Numbered from the stretch's first letter, positions 12,251-23,999 are shown. The stretch is 64,000 bases of DNA from Lentinus brumalis (GCA_001792895.1 MARA01000002.1:1364001-1428000), one strand, 5' to 3'. Program-made: numbers and translations. Notes: generated by a model not told the origin, from the letters alone.

Positions 12251-12989
12251 GCTCTGGTGTTGCAGAGCTCGCAGTCGCCAGCGAAGGATGGCGAAGCTAC
12301 CTGCAGATGGAGGAGCGGACTTGAGCTTGCAGACCCCTTGCACCACGGGATCGGGCGTGAAGACGGCGAGGGCGGAGTAAGAGCAGGCGAGCGCACGAAG
12401 ACCCTATTGCGGGATGTATCGCTCAGAACTGGAGACACGGACGCAACGCCGAGTCCAGTCGACTTCGGGTGTCAGAGATGGCGGAGATCTACTGCGGTTG
12501 GGGTACATGAATACAGGCATATCGAGAGCTCAGTGGGATGGACGTACCGGCCAGCAAGCTTCGGTCACAGCAGCAAGCCTTCAAGACCAGATTGCGACAG
12601 AAGACAAGGAAGTCCGTGTTCAAGACGCGAGCAGAGGGCAGCATCTGGTCCGCGCTCACAGCCGTGCGACGTGCCTCTTCTGGCACATGACGTCATGCGT
12701 CGAGGGCGATCGAAGCGCATGCTCACCTTTCTCTTCCACAACGCGTCCATCCCAGACAGCGAGCCCACAGAGATGCCCCGCGGACAAGATGCAGCCAGTC
12801 TCGCCGGCGCCGTCCTCGTCCCTGAACAAGCATCTTCACGGTACGTATGACTTAACTCTTCTGCCTGCCGCCATCGTCGTCGTCGAGAACTGACCTGTAC
12901 ATCGCCTCGACAGTCTGGCAGCGCGGTGTACGGGCATCACATCGGCGCATAACGCGCACGTCGTCTGTCGCACTCATAGTTGCTCACAG

Positions 12990-13715
12990 CCCAAACGAGG
13001 ACCAGCCAGACACAGCTGACGCAGCGCCCACAGAACAGCTCTTTTGGCCCGAAAGTGATGACGAGGAGTCGCCTCCACCAACCACGCCCCCTACTCTGTT
13101 CTCCAGCGAAGCAGTCGAAGAGAAGAAAGTGCTGATCCGCTCCTCTTCGTCTCCTACGCCCCAAAGACAGTAAAGCCGCCTCAGTCACCTCCACCGCAAA
13201 CTCGCGGACGTCCGCCCCTCCCCACCGCTGCGCGGACGTCATATCGCGGCTCCTTACCTGCGCGCTACCCGAGCCCGCCGCCTCCGCACGACAAGCTCGG
13301 ACCTGCGGCACAGTACCCATATCTCCCTGAGAAGGGCGAAGACGGGCAGGAGCTGTACTCGTGCCGGATCGGGCGCCCGAGGCTGTTCGACCTGGTGAGC
13401 ATGCTCCCGACGGAGGAGTTTGGGATCATGGCGTGGGCCATCGTGGATCGGGAGGAGGAGCTGTTCGAGATGGAGGACTTGCGGGACGAGGATAAGGTTG
13501 TGCTGGCTCTGTGGAATCGGTGGATCATGCTGAATCGGTGCGTGGATGCTCTCGCTCTCGGTCCTCTGCGACGTTGACAAATTCTCCGGCACAGGGTGTC
13601 GTTCATATTCGAGGACTACTTCGAGGGCGTGAAGCTCTTTATCAAGAGGTACTGGCAGGCAGGCTGCGGGGTGGCGCGCCCTGCGGGAATCTCACCTAAC
13701 CTCGAAGATGGTACC
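12990..13715 (+). pseudogene. decayed VEFS-box-like protein (C-terminal part)
   Basis: A plus-strand exon encodes an acidic/Ser-Pro linker (ending SSSPTP) and then ARYPSPPPPHDKLG... LFDLVSMLPTEEFGIMAWAI, ending MLNR at a GTGCGT donor (13538). The next exon starts at 13595 (VSFIFEDYFEGVKLF). The segment RDEDKVVLALWNRWIMLNR plus the following helix resembles the C-terminal VEFS box of Su(z)12-type Polycomb proteins. The resemblance is by eye and weak. The upstream linker is in another frame. The shift falls in a CCCC run at about 13159-13162, and continuing the linker frame meets TAA at 13171-13173. So this copy looks broken unless an unrecognised intron lies there. Upstream exons (12.2-12.9 kb) could not be assembled. 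It is probably a captured host gene rather than a transposon gene. Confidence 0.4.
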
Positions 13716-15540
13716 CGAGAGGCGACGCTACTGAGTGGGAGCGGCGAACGGGTCCGCGCGAAGGACGAGACTCTAGTACAGTATTCAGGCAACGAAGTGG
13801 ACGTACGTACACTTTCCAAGCAGCGAAGTGTACGCGCGGGAGGAGCGGGGACGGGTGCGCGTGCCCGGGGAGTAGAGCAGGTCTCCTGCCTGCTCTTTGC
13901 CATGCAGTGCCGTGCTAAATGTGTGGCATTGTGCAGCTATCCTACTACAGACGACGCACTGTACGCTACGCGCTGCACGAATATAGTTTGCACTCTACGT
14001 CCGTCCTTGAAGCACAGGTTATCACGACTCAACTCACTGCTTCAAGATCCTGAAGTCATGTCGAGCAGACTCACCAGCAGAAGGAAACAGGCTGCAGCTA
14101 CAAAGTCGAGCTGCCCGCGTGTCGTCTGGACTCGCAGCTTGCAACTTCAAGCTTCAAGCCTCTCGCTGCTGCTATCACCGCTGCCGGGGATCGCCGGATC
14201 GTCATGTGGGGCCGCGTCGAGCTGCGACGATGGAGGGCAGCCGCATCTTGGACCCGACTCCCATCATCCAGACGCGCTGCTCGTCTGCGACCGCGCTCGT
14301 CGCCCATCCCGCTCGCCCACGACGACGGCTCTCGGGTACGTGCCAGCGACTTGAAAGCGCATACAGGTGCACCGTAGACGGTCCTGACCCGTCGCTCAGA
14401 TGGCGGCAGCCCGACGCGACGAGCCCGCCCATCCGGACCTGGATTCTGGATATTGAACTCGGCACACTGAAAGATGGGCGGCGACGGTCGAGCGTTCATC
14501 GCGATTCGAGCCCGTCGTTCCGGTCCGGCGAGATCGAGTGTCAAGTTTCCATGTCTTGCACTTGGGAGATGGGACGCGCGATTGGCGATGGATGCGCGGG
14601 TGGTCGACGTCCAGCGTGAGGCGTGAGGCGAGGACGTGCCTCGGGTGTGGAGCACGGTCACTGCGCGAGTGCAAGTCGGTGAGGAGGGCGGAGACACGGG
14701 CTGGGCGGCTGCGGTGCCGTGCGACAGAAACAGAGACGGAGACAGAGACAGGCAGAGGGAGAGGGAGAGGATCCGGGATGACGTCGCGAGGAGGAATCGA
14801 CGGGAGGTCCGAACATGCTACACGTCGAGGCGCGGACGTGCGCGCGCGATCTGCCCTGGAGCGAACGTTGATGCGGACTGGGGCGCGCCGGTGCGTGTCC
14901 TGTTTGTGCTGCGCGGGGTGCGTATAAGGGCCAGCTCGGACGGTGTGTCGGTCGGCAGCACTTGCTCGCTCACCTTCATAGCCCGCCCCACCACTCGCCC
15001 TGCTCCACCTCCCTCCGCTCTCTGTGCCGGCCATCCGGCGTCGGATTCGCCGTCGTCCGTCGTCCAACCGTCAGACTCGCCCACGTCGCCGTCGCCGGCA
15101 GCAGCCCGCACGCCGCCATGTACGCCGCCCGCCTTCCTTTGCCGACAGCGGTACGCCTACCCCGTGCATCGGCACGACGTCCTGTTCATGTACCAGGTCA
15201 GTGTGTCGCGTTCGTGCAGTTTGACCACCGGAAACTGACTATGTGTGCCGTGGACAGGTGGGGGTACTTACCTATGCGAGTCGCCTCTGTGCTCGGCATG
15301 ATGTGTGGTGTGCGAATTTGTTGAGCTCAGACGTCGGGCGCGGCAACGTCTGGAAGAGTGCGGGACGCTTGTGTGGCATGAAGACCATGTAGTAGTGCTG
15401 GAGGTAGTTCACGCCTGTGTGCTGCGGCGAGGCAATGGGAATGCACACCGTGACCTGTCCACCTCTGTCCACGCGTCAGCGGAGAAAGGGAATTGGTGAG
15501 AGCAACCGAACACTCACCACATCGATGAGCGAGGCGAGGG
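13716..15540. other. no confident gene
   Basis: There are long overlapping ORFs on both strands (for example 14.4-15.07 kb), but they are Arg/Ser/Pro-rich and show no domain. A purine run of GAGACAGAGACAG type lies at about 14725-14770. A coding-like plus-strand end (RQRYAYPVHRHDVLFMYQ) runs into a possible donor near 15196, and minus-strand NYLQHYYMVFMPHKRPALFQ lies at about 15340-15400. These may be remnants of captured genes. Nothing can be assembled. Confidence 0.25.
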
Positions 15541-15561
15541 TCTTGATTTCAGGGAACGTCC

Positions 15562-15630
15562 ACATCTGTTTTCCCTCCTCCGACCGCATCTCAGCGACCA
15601 TCTGTTCTCCCTCCTCCGACCGCATCGAGT
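15562..15630. repeat. short tandem duplication (two copies, ~36 bp)
   Basis: The sequence CATCTGTTTTCCCTCCTCC, followed by GACCGCATC, recurs immediately as a near-identical copy. It sits at the edge of the longer duplicated segment that begins near 15640. Confidence 0.6.
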
Positions 15631-15639
15631 ACGCGTAAC

Positions 15640-16360
15640 ATGGCTTCTGTCGGGAGACCTTGGGCGCCGAGGAGCGCATGACGGACGATGCACGTCGCCA
15701 GCGAAGGGAAGCATGAGGACATGTGGACAGGAAGGCGCACGAGGGTGCTCCCAGCGAGGTTGGTAGGACGGATTACCGCAGTGTGCTTGCGTCACTGCGG
15801 ATGGGCTCTCGTGCGTGTGGAGGGATAGGCTCTGGGTTGCGCGGGGGAACACGATACGTCCTGCCAGTATGTTTAGTACTTACCTTTGTCCACGTCTCCC
15901 AGACTTAGCCTCAAGCCGTCTCCAGTGCACTCCATGCCCTGCCGCGGTCGCGACCGCAATCCTTAGCTCTCCAGTACCTCCTCCTGTGCGAGTCCCGGCA
16001 GTAGTTCGAGTTCGTAGAGCTGTTAGATGTAACGCGAGAGCGAGGAGGTCAGACCTGGCAGTGACGCGAGCAGTATAGACGGCAGGAAGGACAGGCGCAG
16101 AGGACTGTCGTCAGGCGCCCAGGCTGTCACGCCCCACCAGTCGGAGCGGCTCATGCCTCACAGTCGAACCAAGGGCTTTCAAAATGTATTTTGGCATCAA
16201 GGAGAGGCTATTGGGTTGCTCTAGGATCGGTTTCTGGCCCTGCACACGCCATAGATTCTAGCACACAATTTGAACCAGTTTGGGCGCTTGCTGCAACTGA
16301 GCGTGATCCCGGACGCGTGACATAACGCACTTCGTCGCGCGCGGCTCGGTGCTCCCCTCT
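15640..16360 (-). repeat. direct duplicate of 25560-26400 (upstream half of an MFS gene copy)
   Basis: This block is clearly homologous, in the same orientation, to about 25560-26400. Shared stretches include ACCGCAGYGTGCTTGC, CCAGTRCATCCTCC-like sequence, TCGTCAGGCGCCCAGG, TCATGCCTCA, GAGTCGAACCAAGG, TTAGATTCTAGCACACAATT and ACGCGTGACATAACGC. Indels and mismatches are scattered, so the copies are old. By alignment with the downstream copy it holds the 5' flank and first exon(s) of an MFS transporter on the minus strand, with no intact reading frame. The two copies lie about 10 kb apart inside the same transposon. Confidence 0.7.
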
Positions 16361-16390
16361 GGATTGTTGCTCTTTGCTACGCAGATCACA

Positions 16391-18445
16391 ATGCCTGAGC
16401 TTGACTGCATATCTGCCTTTGCAACCATAGTTAACAAGTTCCGCAAGCAACATGAGAGTGATTTCAAGTCACCGCTCATTGGTGAGTCGATACTGTCAGT
16501 TACCCAGGCTACTTACCACTCTCACACTTGCACAGGACGTCTGCAGATCAATCCCCGGGTCTTCGCGACTGGCACACAGAAGAAACCGTGGAACTCTTGT
16601 TTCGTCCAGCGCTTCGGTTACCGCGAGGACCTCGAGCCGAACACAGAGGACATGGAGCCACATCTCCACGATGTGCGTCGCTGCAAAGGTGCCAAAGGAG
16701 AAGCATGGAGAGGATACATAGAGAGAGAGCTGGAGGAAGGAGAGGTCTGTGTCAGGGCGCGAGGCAAAGAGCTCATATTGGCTGCAGGATATGTGAGTTC
16801 TTCCTCTGCTTTTGTTTCCACCGCTTCATCTGTGGCCAGCATGCTATGCGTGTTCATTTCGGGCTGGAGGCCCACCTTGCTCACCTCCGACGCGACGAAT
16901 ACGAGCGCATTATGCTTCAAGACTGCGCGGGGTCTAACCCCAACAAGGCCAAGCGAGAGAAGATGAGGTCATTCATCGTACCACCAGACCTTACAGTGGG
17001 CGACGCACGTCAGCTGGACAAGACTCAAACTCTGGAGGTCTTCGGTGCCATAGTCTGCGAACACGATGTGTTCGTGATCCTCGACTTCGCAAGGATAGTC
17101 ATATTGAACATCATAAGCTTAGACCGCCACTGGAGACCAGATGACTTCAGCTCAACGTCGGAGGTGAGTCCTTCGAGCTTGGCGGTGAGTGTTCAGTTCT
17201 GATGGGGGAGCTCTCAGTTGTGGCCTCGGATCTGGGGCGAAGGCTACGGCCCCGATTGGACTTATGAAGTCGATGCAGCGGAAACTGCCCTCGACTTGTG
17301 GCGAGAAGAAGTACTTCAGCACGCAGATGTTGAAATTGAAGACGCCCTCGTAGAGGTGCTGTGCGCAAGGCAAGACATTTTAAATGGTTACGGTCGTCAC
17401 ACCGCGCACGACCTCCTGTTCTGGCTCCACGCCTGGCCTGCAATGCCCCCATCCGTTCTCTGTTCTAATGACGATCTGTACCGCCGTTTCAAGGTACTGC
17501 TGCACAACTATGCAGCGTTGTTCGTCAGCAAACAGTACGAAGTCGACTGTATAGGAATCCCAAACTCGGGCAGTCCGCTCGCGTTCAATGTCAAGTCAGA
17601 CGACAACTACATTGGCAAATACGTCCAGGTTTACAGGAAGTGGAATGTGCGCATTCCTGCTCATGAGTACAACGAACTCTACATGGACGGTGCGCTAGAC
17701 CCTGAGCACACTCTTGGTATGTTCTTCTCTCCGGGCCTGTTTGACTTCCCTCACAGACCTCGTACATCAGGAGAGCCTTACCAGTGGAGCGAAGATCTAC
17801 TCTGCCGTGGCAAGTTCCGCAAGGTGCAAGTTCGCCTGCACGTCGTTGGCGGCAACAAATGGTACACTGTCATACGCGCCCAGAGGCCCAGTAACTGGAA
17901 GTATTCATGCCCTGGGCAAGGAGTATGTCCAGTTGTATCTTATGCAGTCCATGTGCCAGTGCTCACCGTGCTTTGATTCAGGCTCTCGTCACAGACGATG
18001 TCCGTCTCAGCGGCATGTCCACAACGCTTGGGCCCGCTTCGTTCTATAACTACAAGCAGAACCAGTACGATTCCAGGCTTCGAGGCCAACCAGGCCGTCC
18101 TGCCAAGGTGCCGCCCTGTCTTCCCTGTTCCTGAACGTACCTCATGCTCACCGCTTGCAGGTCCATACAGGTCGCCGCGGACGTCCGGCTCGCAGGCCTA
18201 AGATCGATGCTGTGCGTCGAAAGGCTAAGAGAACTCGGCTAGGCCTTGAAAAGGCCAGAGCTGCTGAGCTACGTACCGAAGGGGAAGACACCGATCGTTC
18301 AATGACAGAGGGAGAGGAGGAGGAGGAGGAGGAGGAGGGGGAGGAGGAGTGTCTTGTTGAAGCGGAGAGACCACCCAAGAGGTCGAAGGCGGGAGGCTCT
18401 CTGGAAAGCACGGCTTGCCGTCGTGTGACCCGGAGTATGGCCTGA
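16391..18445 (+). CDS. intact 595-aa conserved protein with AT-hook-like C-terminus, function unknown
   Basis: Six exons (16391-16481, 16536-16792, 16840-17163, 17218-17922, 17982-18107, 18161-18445) with consensus GTGAGT/GTATGT donors and CAG acceptors add up to exactly 596 codons including the stop, with no frame problem. The start ATG begins MPELDCISAFATIVNKF. The central part is rich in Trp and Tyr and contains DDLYRRFKVLLHNYAALF. The C-terminus has GQPGRPAK and RRGRPARRP, which are AT-hook-like cores, then a poly-Glu run (GAG repeat at 18310-18350), a KR-rich segment and RSMA at the end. I recognise no enzymatic domain. It lies on the same strand as the transposase, inside the same inverted ends, and is the only other clearly intact plus-strand multi-exon gene there. 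It could be a DNA-binding accessory protein of the element or a captured host gene. Confidence 0.75.
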
Positions 18446-18507
18446 CTAGACGTGGCCTGTTCTGTGGTGCAGGGGTGGTTCATGTGAGGTCATGACAGTA
18501 TCATAAC

Positions 18508-18705
18508 TTGAGCATGAGCAGGACGTCCTTGTCCTCGACGATGCCGCTCTTGTACATTACAGCCGTAGTCGTGCATAGGTGGAATGTGCAGGAGCGAGCA
18601 CGCTACGCACGGTCTACTCTCCGCCGCTCCGGAGAAGTTCTGAATACCGACCCTCGCCGCCTGAGGGACACATGTGTGCCAACATACCGCGTCGTGTGCG
18701 TGTGA
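18508..18705 (+). repeat. degenerate coding fragment, copy A of a repeated C-terminus
   Basis: The plus-strand segment around 18590-18700 encodes ARYARSTLRRSGEVLNTDP followed by RRLRDTCV. The same residues with changes occur at 20455-20569. At DNA level both share CTACGCACGGTCTACTC, GAAGTT and ACCGACCCTCGC. It has no start or partner exon and is probably the 3' end of a duplicated gene. Confidence 0.45.
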
Positions 18706-19534
18706 TGATACACTATGAAAACGCGGGAGGCGGGCGGCGCGTGAGATGCTGACAGTGCGTGTTACGGCGCGAGAAAAGGTGGGATGGACGGACGAGAAAT
18801 GCTCGCATGTGGATGTCCATGCACTGTGCGCACAGGAATGGGTGGACAAGGGGATGCGCCCAACGAGTGCTTGCGACGGATGCATTGTGTGCGTGTGTAC
18901 TACATCGAGTCAACGTGCTACCCCCCTGACATACGCCCACAGCCGGAACCAGTGAGCAACGTGTGAGCGTGGTTGGGTTGGAGGGTGAACGTTGAACGAA
19001 AGAGGACGCCGCCTTGAGCGAGCCAAACAGGTAAGCGCTGCGCGCAGCAGCTCGGCGGGAAATGCGCCTCGGCGACGCTCCCGTAAGGACACACGACCGA
19101 TCGTCCTCCCGAGCTTCAGTTAAAGGAGGCCGGCAAAGGTGCTGCACGGCGTGCTCCGACAGCAGCAGCCGACGCCAGGATGCCGGACGGAGCCCACACA
19201 CTCGCCAGCAGCAAGAGCGGCATGTGCGAGCCTGGCGACCTGTTCTCAGCACGTCCAGATACGTCTGCGGGGCGGGACTACTCACCACTCGCGCTGTCCC
19301 ACTGTGCATCGTAGAACAGGATATGCAACAGAACACGCGTCCCGTCACGCCGGGGAGAAGCTTTGTCATGTCCGGGCACTGCTGCTAAGCCTATCTGTCC
19401 AGCTACGAGGTCAACACCGTGTGCGGCGGTATACAGAGAGCCGGTACGTACCTTCGAGCGGACTACTTATGACAGGCCGACGCAACTAGCAATGACTGCG
19501 AGCGCACTTCCCGCGCCCATCCTGCCAGCAGCAT

Positions 19535-19975
19535 ACGAGCGCGTCATCGGCAGCGCGCGGCGGAGGCCGTTGAACGTCTTCTGGCTCATCGCCGCATACG
19601 CGTCGTTCACCTAAGTCTGGTACTTGCCCTCCTCGGCCTCAATAAGCACGAGCACCTTCGATGCGGACGATGCGCCCCCAGGCGAACTGATTGCCGGCAG
19701 AAGTGTGAGCGAGACGGTGTGCGTCGTCGAGAGCTGCACGTTGCCGTGCTCGTAGTAGTGCACGTTCACGAGGATCTGGCCCTCGAGCGACTTGGTGGAC
19801 ATGTCGACGGTGTAGTGAGGGCGCCAGCGGGCAGACCTAGTCGTGGATGGGGTTGGTTGTTGAGCCACGCGGGCATGGGGGGACCCTGACGAGAAACGCA
19901 CCAGAAGTTGTTCGGATTGTACTTGTTCGCGACAATCTGGATGATGAAACCGGTACTTGAATCCCGCGTTGGGAA
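19535..19975 (-). pseudogene. F-actin-capping protein alpha subunit, C-terminal fragment with premature stop
   Basis: The minus strand reads GFIIQIVANKYNPNNF, then a clean 67-nt intron (GTGCGT...GACTAG), then ARWRPHYTVDMSTKSLEGQ, ILVNVHYYEHGNVQLSTTHT, LTLLPAISSPGG and IEAEEGKYQ. This is the conserved C-terminal half of the capping protein alpha chain, which caps actin filament barbed ends together with beta. After KYQT an in-frame TAG sits at 19611-19613. The same frame then continues VNDAYAAMSQKTFNGLRRALPMTR, so the stop is a point change within a conserved region. The N-terminal half is missing. The retained intron shows the fragment was copied as DNA, not as a retrocopy. Confidence 0.85.
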
Positions 19976-20454
19976 GACACAGACGACGCCATCGTGGTAG
20001 TGTGCTTGGAGATACGCTAACTATGCTGTCTCAAGTGCGGCACTGCGCTCGGAGTCCTCAGTCGGCAGCGTCGGAGAGAGATATAGGAGCAGCTTTACCA
20101 GAAGGGCTCCGACTCGGGATGAGGCTCAACGTGCTCGGGGTGTGAGGTTTCCTGTACATTGCGTGGGATTTAGAGATCTAGGGCTGCAGAAGCAGAGAGT
20201 GGGGACGCACCAAGCTTAGATGGTCGAGGCAGAAGCTCGTTCTCGACCGCGGGTCCCAGTACCTGTCCACCGATGCCTCCGCATCCGTCTCCTCATTCCA
20301 GCTTGGTATCCTCGCCACGTCGCTGACGATCGACTAACCAGCCCCAACTGATTCCAAGTCACTGTCATCCCTCCCGTCCTATGTTCACCGCACATCACAG
20401 AGCACTCACCTGCGCCCCGGACCGCTGTGCGACCGCCATTCAACCACCATACAA

Positions 20455-20569
20455 CGTGCAGCAGTCAGCAAGCTACGCACGGTCTACTCCCAGCTGCTCG
20501 CGAGAAGTTTTGAAGACCGACCCTCGCACCCTGAGGGACGCAGGCGTGAAGTGGCACATGGTCTCCTGA
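20455..20569 (+). repeat. degenerate coding fragment, copy B of a repeated C-terminus
   Basis: SASYARSTPSCSREVLKTDP followed by RTLRDAGV, stopping at 20567-20569, is a second copy of the segment at 18590-18700 in the same orientation. About 110 bp are alignable with scattered substitutions. Confidence 0.45.
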
Positions 20570-21980
20570 TGGCCAGGCTACTGGACGAACCAACCTAGTT
20601 CATCCACCACCAGACAGGGTGAATGTGCGCTGCACACGAGGTGAGGGCGAGAGGCTGGAGCCAGGCGAGGAACGAGACGGCAGAGAGAGCAAGAGGCGGG
20701 TCCCAGGGCAACAAGTCAATATTATCCATGTATATCGTACCCAGCATGCCATACATGTTTTCCAATACACTCCCGCGTCCGGAAGCGAGTCTGCAGCTAC
20801 TTTCGCCCTCGTCTCGCGCCTACCTCCCTTGTTCTGCCACCCCTTCCAGCAAACCGATGATCTCGCCTTGGACTTTGCTCGGACGACATTGCAAATCACC
20901 AATCTCTCCCATGCCCGCCCTCGCCCCCGCTCATTGGACAAGTCAGCGCACGCTGAACAGAAGCTGGTGCCATGCTGACGACGTCCGTTTCGTTTTTCAT
21001 ACCACCGCGCACTGCCCTCGCGAGCCGCCACTCGTCTTCGAGAACGACTTTTCTGCCGCGAAGAGACGAGAACAGACGAAATACGCCCGTCCCGCGCCCG
21101 CATCTGGCCCGAACGACTCGCGTGCGAGTGCTCCGGATGCGCATCGTCCGTCCGAACCGGGCTATGATATGGGAGTCGCCTGCCAAGACTGGCAACGAGC
21201 TCGCGTCCCTACCCCAGGATTTGTACCGCGCAGGTGCGTACATCCAGCCCCTGCCGTGACTGACACTTGCTCACAGCTTGCAGGGCTTCCTTACACCAAC
21301 CGCCAACAACCTGGGCTGCTACCAGAACGGCTCGAGCGGATCTGGCGTGGTCGACAAATCGTCAACGTTGCCCGCCGGCTCCAGCATCTCAGCTCGACCG
21401 ACCCCCGCACCAGCCCAATCTCCCGCCCCTCCCTTCCCTGCACCCTCATACTCTGCACCCCTTCTGCACGGGACATCCTCCGTCGAACCGGCCCGCTCGC
21501 GTGTCGTTCCGGAGAGGTCGCGAAAACACCCATTTCCTTGAGTTTTCGCCGCCACCCGACTTCCCGTGCCCATCCTGCCAGCAGCACCCCTCGGCGCGCC
21601 GTGCAACCGCGTCAGCGTGCGATAGCGACACAGAAGGACGTTTAGGGCTGGGTTTCAGCTGCCCGGGACGACTTGTGAAAATCCGCCATCTTGGCGTTCC
21701 CGCCAAACTCGTCCTCCCCATCCCGCTGCCGCCACCTCCCGGACCGCCGCAAGATCGCGTGTGCGTGTGACGCTGACTCGGACAAGACGGTCTGTGTTCG
21801 GCTGGGTTTCAGTGCGCCTGGACAGGGAAGTCGACATCTGGCGGGCAGACGTGTTCCCGCCTGACTGGTCGCGGTCGCGACGCGTCTAGCACGCCCTGGA
21901 CCGCCGCGTTGCTCGAGATCCTGTCTAGTTAGGAGCAGAGATCAGTTGTCATACGCGCTAGTACGTGTGCGCAACTCCTT
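20570..21980. other. no confident gene; internally repetitive GC-rich DNA
   Basis: A long plus-strand ORF (20623-21645) is Arg/Pro/Ser-rich without domains and overlaps equally long minus-strand ORFs, so I do not accept it. Two imperfect copies of a GGCTGGGTTTCAG-containing segment occur at about 21647 and 21802. Confidence 0.25.
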
Positions 21981-21983
21981 ACC

Positions 21984-23804
21984 ATGCAAGGAGTGCCGGG
22001 ACACTCGAGTAGGCACGAGGGCAGGTTTGGCCAGCCGGCATCATCGTCAAGATCCGCGGCGGCGGCAGCATCTTCATCGTCGGTCGCGTCCACCGGGTCA
22101 AGTCGAGACATACACTCCCTCGTGAAGGAGGTCAACAACGCTACAGGACGCGGCAAGGACAAGGAAATCCCCTGCCATCCCCATCGACGTCTTCGCCTTC
22201 ATCTTCAGTGTCCTCAACAGCTCTGAATTCTCCGCTTCCATCCTCTCCGGGGCAGCTGAGCACGTCGTCCTACTCCTCGACAAGCACCTATCATGCCCAT
22301 GGCCCGGCGGCCGACGAGCCGCTCGACGAGAAGCAGATGGCGCTCCTCGAATCGCTCAAGAGGAGTATAACCCCCAAGATTCGCAATCATAGCTGGCGAA
22401 CGTTCAGCTGACGGATGCTTGTCACAGGCCAACACAAGACCCCTCCGTCTCAGACTCGAGATCGACACTTTCCCCTACCTTCGCTTATCAGAGCTAGAAC
22501 TTATCGTGTCTTCTTTGCGCCTCTCACCGCAAACGTTTATCGACGTCTACAATCCTCAAGCACGTACATGGGAGCAGGAACAGCTCTGTCCCGTGCGCAC
22601 CGTCTCCAGCGGGCAACGTGTGCTCTATCGGACGCGCCAGAGCCTCATTGACGGCTTTGAGGATGACCAATGTCCCGGAATCGAGGCGGAGCTCAGTCTG
22701 CAGGACACGAGTAATATCGGCGACACGGCGCTGCCGCAGGCCCCAACGTCAATATACTCGAAGAAACGGGCAGCTGACGATAATCTGCGTCCTCCTCTGC
22801 CCAAGCATCGCAGGTCATCTTCGTCACATAGCTTCGTCTCGTCGCAGACTGCGACTAGCCTTCCCTCCCGGGTCAGCCAAAGCCCTCCGTCATATACCGA
22901 TAGCCCAGAACATTATGACGCGGCGTACCTCTCGCCCATGTCTGCGATATCCCCCTCCCTGTCCTCTCAGCCACTCGATTCCCCACCGACTTCGACGGAG
23001 GGTCTCCCGCAGGACTATTCATATCTCCCTGATACCCCTGTCAGTCCTGTACCTCCGCAGACCATCTCTTCCGAATCCTCTCTTGCTCTTGCTGTATCGG
23101 AGCCTCACTCCAGCCCACCCTCGCTGCAGAGCCGATTACCGCGTGCATCACAGACGCGTGCAAGCTATGCATCCAATCCTGCGCGCCCTTCTCCGTCTCC
23201 CGCGACTCCTTCCGTCAACCGCACATCCCCGCCTCCCTCTCCCCGCCCGCGCACCAGCGGTAACAGCAGCAAGGCATGGCCCTACGGCATGTACGTCTGC
23301 GACATGCTCGACGGCTTCCAACGCATGGACGCGCTCATGCCCTCCCTGAAGCAAGCCGAGGCCTTCTCAAAGGTCTTCAAGGCGACGTACAAGAAGTCCA
23401 CCGTGTGCAACCACCGCAAGGCGTGGCACGACGCGCCCCGGCAGCTCGTGGAGGAGTGGGCGAACCTTGGACGCGACGACCGCGCGCTCTGGAACGAGTT
23501 CATCCGGATGCTGGAGGGCAAGCAGCCCAAGCACGTTAATGCGAAGCACGCGCAGATCCAGGCTGCGGCGACGACGCAGGCGCTGGGATCGCCGCAGGGC
23601 GGGGTGATCAGTCTCGGAGGGCCGTCCCCCTTGCCCGTATCTGTGCCTGTCCGAGGAGTGGCAGGCGTGCGCGTCGCGGAAGAACCGATGGGGTCCTTGC
23701 GTCCGCTCGAGGAGGGACAATATCTCGGTGAGTGGCTCAGCTGGTTCTACGACCTCTCTCGGGCTGAGGTCGTCCCGTACACTAGGATGAATGTGTTCCA
23801 TTAG
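21984..23804 (+). CDS. conserved basidiomycete protein of unknown function (Ser/Pro-rich, C-terminal helical domain)
   Basis: The main exon reaches 23804. Its 5' edge follows an intron (donor GTATAA at about 22372, branch GCTGAC, acceptor TTGTCACAG at 22428) that joins MALLESLKRS to ANTRPLRLRLEIDTFPYLRL. The exon has an N-terminal globular part (IDVYNPQARTWEQEQLCPVR), a long disordered Ser/Pro region, then a compact domain of about 85 residues, WPYGMYVCDMLDGFQRMD ... KSTVCNHRKAWHDAPRQLVE ... RALWNEFIRMLEG. I recall that helical domain as repeatedly present in Agaricomycete hypothetical proteins, with no assigned function. Exons upstream of 22208 need a frame change between 22130 and 22210, either an unrecognised intron or damage. 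The start at 21984 is a guess. Confidence 0.6.
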
Positions 23805-23999
23805 TGTTATATCTCCCAAGTCCTATGGCTCTGGATACCCTCTCATCGCCCGTGAGTTGTGTATGAATGTATGGACTCAGTCTCATGGACACCACCTGGA
23901 TATCTCTGTCATACCGCCTCGTATTGCTATATCTGTTGTTTTTGTACATTTTGTTGCATACTCACAAGTTAGCAGTGTACGACTAATACACGCGCGTAG

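Noticed and set aside
13596..14354. long continuation of the VEFS-like exon as coding
   Set aside because: Beyond about 13715 the frame turns low-complexity and Arg/Ser-rich with competing antisense ORFs. Homology cannot be supported.
16130..16260. tRNA-like GGTTCGACT on the minus strand in both MFS-upstream duplicates
   Set aside because: Only wobble pairing in the putative T arm and no other arms. Conservation is explained by duplication of the whole segment.
20623..21645. 340-codon plus-strand ORF
   Set aside because: Arg/Ser/Pro-rich with long antisense ORFs over the same bases, no splice context or domain. Typical of GC-rich noise.
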